In this document: piece after piece, positions 57,989 through 64,000 of the stretch | How positions within the stretch are numbered: the first letter of the stretch is position 1 | Layout: each line of letters begins with the position of its first letter | Assembly (NCBI RefSeq): GCF_029227915.1 | Contig: NC_079875.1 | Location: 19,211,001-19,275,000 of the forward strand | Direction of reading: 5' to 3' | Length of the DNA: 64,000 nucleotides | From: Hydractinia symbiolongicarpus | Lineage: Eukaryota; Cnidaria; Hydrozoa; Anthoathecata; Hydractiniidae | Position numbers and translations under genes: made by a program | Notes under the pieces: model-generated | What the model was told of the DNA's origin: nothing | Databases searched by the model: none | Seen by the model: the letters and a program-made list of their open reading frames with translations, nothing else

Positions 57989-58558
57989 TTATGATGGAGA
58001 GCTTGTATCATTTACCAGTTCCCCCGATTCGGGGGAACCCTGTTTAGACATCTGAGTATGATTAATGGTATGTGCCGCAACGAGTAAGGGGGCAAGGAAC
58101 TTACCAAAGGCTGTATAAACGAGAATACCCAAGTCAGCCATGCTCTCCCTAATAATAGGATCTTCCTCTATGTCTCTTCTCAAACCTTCGGGGCTATCGA
58201 GGGTTACCACGTTGCCTATAGCCCTCGTGTATAAGCTAATGGCGTAACACGAAAGAGCTCTGGCATTATTCTGCCCCTTCTCCCTTAGCTCATTCTGAAT
58301 GTAATCGGTATGAATTTTTTTAACCACATCCTCCGATGCTTTATCGATAAAACCATTAGTATATTTTTTTGAAAGTAGGTGAGGTTTGATCTTTTGAGAA
58401 TCCTTGAGAGCTTGACGTTTGTCTATAGGTTTTTGCGCTTCTACTGGCGTATTGGCAACATCGTCGAATGTTTCTGCTAATGAAGTCATTCTATTTATTA
58501 TATGGCGGTACCTATATAGGAAGGCAATTATCAATATGTATGGAGCAATTAATAGCAA
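57989..58558 (-). CDS. N-terminally anchored Polinton protein of P2
   Basis: 189 residues, intact. Begins with a hydrophobic anchor (IAPYILIIAFLYRYR), then a helical soluble region: KPIDKRQALKD, KYTNGFIDKASEDVVKK and YIQNELREKG. A second hydrophobic stretch lies near 140-165 (LGILVYTAFGKFLAPLLVA). Homologue of the broken 7001-7499. Lies 13 bp downstream of the polymerase stop, so probably in the same transcription unit. Function unknown. Confidence 0.68.
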   Translation of the reverse strand: MLLIAPYILIIAFLYRYRHIINRMTSLAETFDDVANTPVEAQKPIDKRQALKDSQKIKPHLLSKKYTNGFIDKASEDVVKKIHTDYIQNELREKGQNNARALSCYAISLYTRAIGNVVTLDSPEGLRRDIEEDPIIRESMADLGILVYTAFGKFLAPLLVAAHTINHTQMSKQGSPESGELVNDTSSPS

Positions 58559-58571
58559 TATCTCTATTGTA

Positions 58572-61500
58572 TTATTTCTCTTTCAACCGGTAATGTCCCC
58601 TAGCCAGTGTGGTGATCTGATCCGCCTGAACGATCCTTTTGTCATCAGCTCTATTTAACGCGATCTTTGTAACTTCCTGCGTGTATATATTGTGACCTTT
58701 GTTATTAATACAACGCGAAGTTTTGTTTACATCAATGCCTTCTTTCAGACATTGCTCATAGTCCTTAAAGGTGATACATTTTTTGGTGACAGTTCTCTTC
58801 ACTCTTTTGGCCTTTCGATCACCGCCTTCTTTCGTGAGGCTCTTGTATGCATATGCCTTAGGCCTCTCAATGTGATGAATGAAGTCATGATCTTACCACC
58901 TAATTTCGTCTTTCATCAAGCCCCCAACTTTCTTGTTCTTCCCGATGGGCAGGGGTCTGTTGTCATCCTTGTCATAAGCACTAGTATCGAAGCGTGCCTC
59001 CACATCATCGGCAATATCCCGATAGAAGTCCTCCGTTCTTATATGGTAAATGAAGCTGTCCGTATCCATATATTGAAGCCTCAGTTTTCCACCATATTTT
59101 GGCTGCATGTAATCGTAGTGAAATTCGTACATAACGATTTTTGACATGTCCAATATAGCTTGGCCGATGTAGATAGGCTTATTCATCTTATAACCCGTTC
59201 TACCCATTTCAACACCCATTAGGTTCTCACTGAAACAAGTGCCGCTCTTAAAGTTTGGTTGCATGGTCAGCTTCGTATATGCAGCTTCATTGGTGACTAG
59301 CTTGATATTGCGATGGTTCCTGATATTCTCCATCGTTTTACCGAATACGCTTCTCGAACTCGTTCTTGGCGGTAGTCCTAAGCTTGGTGCTGTGATCGAT
59401 ATAACCTCGGAGCCATGCGCTTTTTTTAAATTGAATAACACGATGGACTTTCTTAAGCTCGAGCCCATGTTTCAGGGCTTGATGTAAGGCTGCGATGTGT
59501 ACCACGTATTTCTTCTTATGTTCGAGATTTGGTATCAATTTCTCGACCCTGTGAATCATCCTACGCTCCAGTAAGAAGGGTAGCTCGTTGTGTTTATCGT
59601 GGAGCTTCTTCGGGTAGTCGATGTCGATCTCAAGGAGATATCCATGTTTGTTATCAGATACCAATTTCTCGATCTTCTTTTCATTGATAATCTCAATATT
59701 CGACACCCATTTGAAGCCATGGGTTGGGAGGGATTGTTGCATTGCCCACCCATACAGGTTGTTGGCGTCTAGGTACTGTAAGTATGACGATTCCTTATTA
59801 GGATCATATTGATCGCCCATATATTTATTATTCGCTCTCGCGTAGCGGTGCACTGATTGAGTTATACCACCTCGGATTCCTCTCTCAAACATTAATAACA
59901 TATCAGGGTCCGTAAGGAGCTCCAGCTTGATCTCGGTATATTTCAACGCTGCCTTCCACGCCAAGCCTGGTGCGCTGTAGAAGTGAGCAGGATGGGGTTT
60001 GTAGTTAGCATGGCAGACTCCTCGAAAGTTTTGGAATATATCGGTGAGTAGTAAAACTAAATACACATCATGATAGTCCCCCATGGTAGTTTCATCATCT
60101 TTTGGATTGATGACATTCCACACTTTTTGAGCGTGCTCGTATTCTTCATCACTAATCCCATTCATGTTCAACTTGCTACAGAAAGCTTCCTTTGGAGGTA
60201 GCTCCGTCTCCTCGAATCGTTTCCAACTATCCATGTATTCATATAGGTAAACTCACTTTCTACGCATGAGCTTAAAGGTATCATCCTCAGTGAAATACCA
60301 ACGGAGATTTTTGCACTGTTCATCATCGAGATTATTAGCTAATTTCTCAAGGCTTGATGCCATAAACCGACGGCTGTCTATAAATCTTATTTCAATATTT
60401 TTGTAAAATTCACCATCGCCATATCCCATGCCTGCAATGGGTACTTTGATTTTTGCGTTGAAGGAGATATACTTCTCCGTGTTTTCAGCGATGCAACCAA
60501 TGTCCTGGGTATGATATTTCTCCCCCAATTCTCGAATGAACAAGTGGGCATTGTACCCCGATAGGTTGTGGAAGATCACAGGCACGTGGCCTGGTATCTT
60601 GTATCTGAGGTTGCAGATCGCGTGCGCAGCGCCTCTGTATAACCCCGTGTAGTGACAGTAGTCTCGAACTTTACGGCTATATTCGTCGTTGTCAAAATGT
60701 TTCATGCAGATGTGACAACACGTGGCGGAGTCGTGCTCCTTTTTTAGTACTTCCGTTAGTGGTAACATGTTCTGTTGAGGATAGGTGCTGTAGAGGTGCT
60801 GTGAAGTCGCTTTACCTCGTCCTCTAAATGATCGACGAACTTTTTCACACAATCTTCACCCCTGTAGACTGTTAGTGGATCTGGTACTTCTCCATATGCG
60901 AATGTTGAATATGTAGCCCATCCGCATGGTACATGCTTATTCAGCGTCTTTGTCTTAGTATCCCGAGCATTTTCTTTCATCGGGATGAGCAAGCTCTCGA
61001 AATCTGCGTATATCACGAATGGAACCATGAACTGGCATTGTCTGTCCTGATAATATAACCATTTTTCTTTTTCACTCGGCATCGTTATCTTTACCGCTTC
61101 ATTATCTTTGCAATATACATAGTGTTTATCGCGGGATTCTATCGTTTGAAACCCCTGCAGGCAACTCAGACAAAAATGCATTTTCCCATGATTCTTCGAT
61201 ATCTCACGTCCTAGTAGTCTTGATAGATTTTTGATGGATACGTAATGGTTCCTCTTCAAATCGGTAAGTAGTAGCAGATTAACCTGAGTATCCCTTTCGT
61301 TAAATGCCGATCGCCGTAAGATATTAAATTTTTCATCTGTTGCATACAAGACGTTCACGGCAATGTCGGGATTGTTCCGCTCAAATTTTGTGATATCTTT
61401 GATGGATGTTGGGAACTCAATACCATCCCAATTATACCGCTCCTCATATGGTCAAAGCTTGCTTATTCTCTGATGATTTGTACCTATCTCTTCGTGATGT

Positions 61501-62480
61501 ATGGCGGCGATAATTGACCATTTAAAGCATTCATCATCATTATTAAAAGGGTTGATGATGGCTTTTTTCATCGAGATCCATTTTGGTGTTTCGATATATG
61601 ATGAGCCTCTCGTTAACTTCAATTTATGAAAATCTATATCCATGTTATTAATTCTACCGATGCTAAAGCCACTCTTGGGCAATGCAGGATTCTCCACATG
61701 CGTTTTAATTTGAGCAAAAATCGTATCCATCACTTCATCCACGTTTGTGCCCTGGAATATAGATGCCATGTTGCTGTGAAAGACCTTGTCTACTTCAATA
61801 AACTCGTTAGTACTATCGATGGGCTTCCGCCATAGGATCCATAGAGAGCACTGAATTTTCGCAGATCCCATTTTTTCCACTTGGTTCTCTATCAAATTTT
61901 TTACATGTGATCGTATCATACCAAGATAGATATTAATATCTATTCCATCTATGCCAGCTATGCGGAAACTCCTAAATGTTTTATGTAATGCATGCTTATG
62001 CTCCTGAGGCGTAAAATCTTGATTAGGTTGCTCTGAAGCATGATCTTCCCCCGCTTCTTCCTTGACCTCGCCAACCAGTGTCTTTTTAGCACCATCATAC
62101 AGTGAGAGGATACGATTTTTAACTGATGCATATATAACTTGCACTGGTTTTTTGATACTCTCCGGTGCATGTGATAATAGCCACTCTGACCACTCTCGCA
62201 GCTTATTATTGACTACTGCACGAGTTCTCTTCAGTTCTTGGCGTTCAAAATTGTTCATTTCCTCTAACGTGGGTACATGGGGCTCGATGTTCCTCTTAAT
62301 AGATCGGTATCTGGCCATCTCTTGTTTTTCAAAAATGTCCATGGCTTGTGGTGAGAATGAGCTAGGCTGCGTCTTTAATAAAGCAATAAGGTCTGCTTTG
62401 CGTAATTTTGAATAACCCGTAAGCCCACGTGTTTTTGCAATTACGTGAAATTGTTTTACAGTATTTGAATTTAAATCCAT
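58572..62480 (-). pseudogene. Protein-primed family B DNA polymerase of P2, broken in six or more places
   Basis: Start taken as ATG 62480, followed by a SAP/Rho-N-like domain (GLTGYSKLRKADLIALL); an in-frame ATG at 62543 is less likely. The order is N-terminal region, ExoI YADFESLL (near 61000), ExoII FHNLSGYNAHLF (near 60560), motif A YLDANNLYGW (near 59755-59785) and motif C YMDTDS (59055-59072). Lesions: TGA near 61455; a short tandem duplication (CAGCACCT) shifting frame near 60790; TGA near 60253; three codons missing from ExoIII near 60060, so YLTID of P1 is YLVLL and the catalytic Asp is gone; a deletion with shift near 59350 removing the first half of motif B; two compensating shifts near 58905 and 58865. 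Its mix of substitutions, duplications and in-frame loss argues for true decay rather than sequencing error. Confidence 0.9.
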
Positions 62481-62611
62481 CTCCTTTATTATATCATAGT
62501 TAATAGAAAAAACATTAACTATGATTATATATGTTTTTTTCAATCAGCAAAAATTCTAGCACGGTCATGATAATCTTTACTTATATTCTGTATAATATGC
62601 GTATATACTAT

Positions 62612-62729
62612 TGCGCATGACGTCATATGATTTTCATTTATATGATTATGGGTTAGTATTTAATGTATCTATCATTTAATATCATTATGTGTTGGTGATT
62701 GGCAGATGACGTCATGTATCTTACATTTA
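62612..62729. repeat. Polinton P2 right terminal inverted repeat
   Basis: Inverse copy of 48146-48263 with about three mismatches. The polymerase start lies about 130 bp inside it. Confidence 0.93.
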
Positions 62730-63012
62730 TAGCTAGTATATAGAGGTAATTAAAGTACAATTGCACCCTTCTACGGTCAAACCCCCCATTAAAAAACGCT
62801 GCTTTTAGACCCCCCTAAAACAGCTGTGACGTCACAGATTTCATCATACCTCAAATGAGTAAACAAGTCACGTGACATCATGACGGCACTCGACAAAACT
62901 GCTGACATCAACAAACGCGCATGCGCAAATCTGTTTGAATAGAAAGGGAAATCCCCTACTCAAGTTGCGACCGCTGTTAGTTGAAGTTTGAATGTACTTA
63001 TAATAAAAAGAA
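62730..63012. promoter_or_regulatory. Left leader of a third Polinton-like element (P3)
   Basis: The phrase CTGACATCAACAAA (near 62902) and then TTGAATAGAAAGGGAAAT...CCTACTCAAG (near 62935-62964) match 48283-48336 of P2 (CTGACATCAACAAA, TTGAGTAAGGAAAT...TTACTCAAG). There it lies between the left terminal repeat and the first gene. Here it lies between the right repeat of P2 and the first P3 gene. A CGTCACAG/GACATCATGAC palindromic stretch precedes it. It is probably the shared left-end promoter region. Confidence 0.55.
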
Positions 63013-63549
63013 ATGAGTTGGTTCAAGAATGCAATTAGTAAATTATATAGCGCTGTCTCAGCGCCAGTAGCAGCAACTCGCGATGCTCTTGCCGATCGCC
63101 TGAAGAGCGTGCGAGACACTGTTAGGCATTATTATAACAGGGCGAGGGAGCAAATTGCTGGAAGGGCAACGCTGCACGATAAAATCGAAGCCGAAGCCGA
63201 GGAAGATTACCACGACGCAGTCGAGGATGTTCAGCAATTATTTGATGAGAATGACATTCAGCAGATAGAAGACGGCAACCGGGTCTTCAAGATTAATACA
63301 CCGACAGCGACGCACAACATCAGACTGTTGACAGAAGGGGTGCAGAGCGGCAGCTTATTCGGTTTTGCGCAGGTCGACATCGAAGTGCCGAAGGAGCTGC
63401 ATGAAAAGTTTAAGCTGTTCGGGGTCTTGAAGGCGGACAAGATCTTGCTTTACACGCCAGTTTTTAAGTGGTACCTGGATCATGGGTTGAAGGTGACAGC
63501 GTTTCACAAGTTTTTGGAGTACAAGCGAGGCAAGCCCTTTACGTGGTAA
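63013..63549 (+). CDS. Chimeric P3 protein with a polymerase-palm-like segment
   Basis: 178 residues, intact. The N-terminal 50 residues form a basic helix (MSWFKNAISKLYSAV, DALADRLKSVRDTV), then an acidic stretch (EAEAEEDYHDAVEDVQ). The C-terminal half, FGFAQVDIEVPKELHEKF followed by LLYTPVFKWYLDHGLKVT and FLEYKRGKPFTW, resembles the part of the Polinton polymerase between motifs A and B. There P2 has YGYLLEIDIDYPKKLHDKH and ALHQALKHGLELKKV. None of the catalytic motifs is included. It may be a decayed or repurposed polymerase piece. Confidence 0.6.
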   Translation: MSWFKNAISKLYSAVSAPVAATRDALADRLKSVRDTVRHYYNRAREQIAGRATLHDKIEAEAEEDYHDAVEDVQQLFDENDIQQIEDGNRVFKINTPTATHNIRLLTEGVQSGSLFGFAQVDIEVPKELHEKFKLFGVLKADKILLYTPVFKWYLDHGLKVTAFHKFLEYKRGKPFTW

Positions 63550-63643
63550 ATCGCCAACGCACGCAGATAAGCGGATAGCGACAAAAACAACAAAAACGTA
63601 TTGCTCGCAAAAACTTAATAATCTTTGGTGGATCATAAAATAA

Positions 63644-63811
63644 ATGCGAGAAATCTGCGATGACTGTCAAAGAACTCTATATGCCTACGATAGGTGTGGT
63701 AGATGTCAAAGACGTCTGCGTGTGGGAGAGAAGGTGCTTTGTTGGTACTGCTACCCAGACTACGTCACTATAATGGTGGCCAATGCCCTTGTGAGACTTT
63801 TTTGTCCATGA
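63644..63811 (+). CDS. CxxC mini-protein of P3
   Basis: 55 residues with intact ATG in TAAATG context. Cysteine pairs CDDC, CGRC and CWYC with basic residues between (CQRRLRVGEK... split) suggest a two-site zinc ribbon. The P2 copy at 48839-49006 has the same length and lost its start. Small zinc proteins of this kind often bind nucleic acid; the role here is unknown. Confidence 0.68.
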   Translation: MREICDDCQRTLYAYDRCGRCQRRLRVGEKVLCWYCYPDYVTIMVANALVRLFCP

Positions 63812-63847
63812 GGCAAAGCAGCTAAGACCCAAAAATATACAAAATAA

Positions 63848-63889
63848 ATGGCAACGTTTAAGTTTGATGGTGAAACAGTAAAGGAGTAA
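63848..63889 (+). other. Very short frame MATFKFDGETVKE
   Basis: 13 codons from an ATG with the usual TAAATG context to TAA. The downstream same-frame text remains open and protein-like (RWKLYVVVLSHINKW), so this may be a longer small gene broken by one stop. Weak. Confidence 0.3.
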
Positions 63890-63899
63890 AGGTGGAAGC

Positions 63900-63927
63900 T
63901 TTATGTGGTTGTGCTCAGCCACATAAA
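63900..63927. promoter_or_regulatory. Intergenic hairpin in P3
   Basis: Perfect 9-bp arms TTTATGTGG (63900-63908) and CCACATAAA (63919-63927), three bases before the ATG at 63931. Confidence 0.6.
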
Positions 63928-63930
63928 CAA

Positions 63931-64000
63931 ATGGACAAACTGCGACAAGAAGCTAAAGCCTTAGGTCTCAAAGGGTACTCTACGTTGAAGCGAATATACC
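63931..64000 (+). CDS. SAP-like protein of P3, cut by the window end
   Basis: 23 codons visible: the SAP/Rho-N-type core EAKALGLKGYSTLKRI, close to ELGIRGYSTMKKGE in P2 (49693-49948). It occupies the same place as in P2, after the CxxC mini-protein. The rest lies outside the window. Confidence 0.6.
   Translation, partial: MDKLRQEAKALGLKGYSTLKRIY

Larger units (their letters stand above)
48146..62729. mobile_element. Polinton/Maverick element P2, 14.6 kb, near complete but decayed
   Basis: Bounded by 118-bp inverted repeats. Contains the Polinton hallmark set: DD35E integrase, protein-primed polymerase, packaging ATPase, double jelly-roll capsid protein and a candidate penton-type protein, plus about ten accessory genes. 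Left genes are on +, the polymerase-to-Bro block is on -, and the two meet at 55641-55728. No adenovirus-type protease was recognised. Most large genes carry a few stops or shifts, so the copy cannot currently replicate or assemble by itself. No 6-bp target duplication was found at the repeat ends, so the true ends may lie slightly outside. Confidence 0.9.

Noticed and set aside
48146-62729. All P2 frame breaks being sequencing indel errors
   Set aside because: Several lesions are substitutions to stop codons, a short tandem duplication, or in-frame deletion of conserved residues, not homopolymer errors. Some single-base shifts could still be errors.

Overview
This is AT-rich eukaryotic DNA from an animal genome. 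Two spliced genes with clean GT-AG introns, two LINE retrotransposons, Helitrons, a tRNA-type SINE and several MITEs exclude a bacterium or a free virus. The type of the Polinton (Maverick, adintovirus-like) genes and of the Helitron, which carries endonuclease and cysteine-protease domains, most resembles what I know from cnidarians. That placement is inference. Most of the window is mobile DNA.

Left block (1-13045, + strand). A 9367-bp unit is repeated head to tail for about 1.4 copies: 1-3677 recurs almost unchanged at 9368-13045. The unit holds the polymerase-to-ATPase half of a Polinton (P1). Gene order is a decayed protein-primed DNA polymerase, HNH endonuclease, three small membrane-type proteins, a zinc-ribbon protein, the packaging ATPase and a Bro-N gene. 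A broken Helitron follows. The ATPase, one membrane protein and the zinc protein are open; most of the rest is broken.

Middle block (13046-48145). It holds two host genes on the minus strand: the 3' part of a type II membrane protein (14346-15605) and a complete six-exon, 302-residue gene of unknown function (19065-22664). Around them lie a pogo-like element, tetranucleotide microsatellites, a Helitron (26216-31390) with a 2.5-kb in-frame 45-bp minisatellite, a SINE, hairpins, a piggyBac-type MITE, two decayed LINEs and a 3.1-kb hAT-like element.

Right block (48146-64000). A 14.6-kb Polinton (P2) lies between 118-bp terminal inverted repeats. It carries the morphogenesis set (double jelly-roll capsid protein, candidate second capsid protein, ATPase), a DD35E integrase and a polymerase, plus accessory genes. 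Nearly every large gene has one or a few stops or frameshifts. Just beyond its right repeat the left end of a third element (P3) begins and runs off the window.

P1 and P2 share the order polymerase - small membrane genes - ATPase - Bro, so they are diverged members of one lineage. P2 and P3 share a left-end set (CxxC mini-protein, then a SAP-like protein). Across all three, the short gaps between genes often hold AT-rich hairpins with 8-14 bp arms, commonly touching the next start codon. This recurring layout is the signal I find most worth following.
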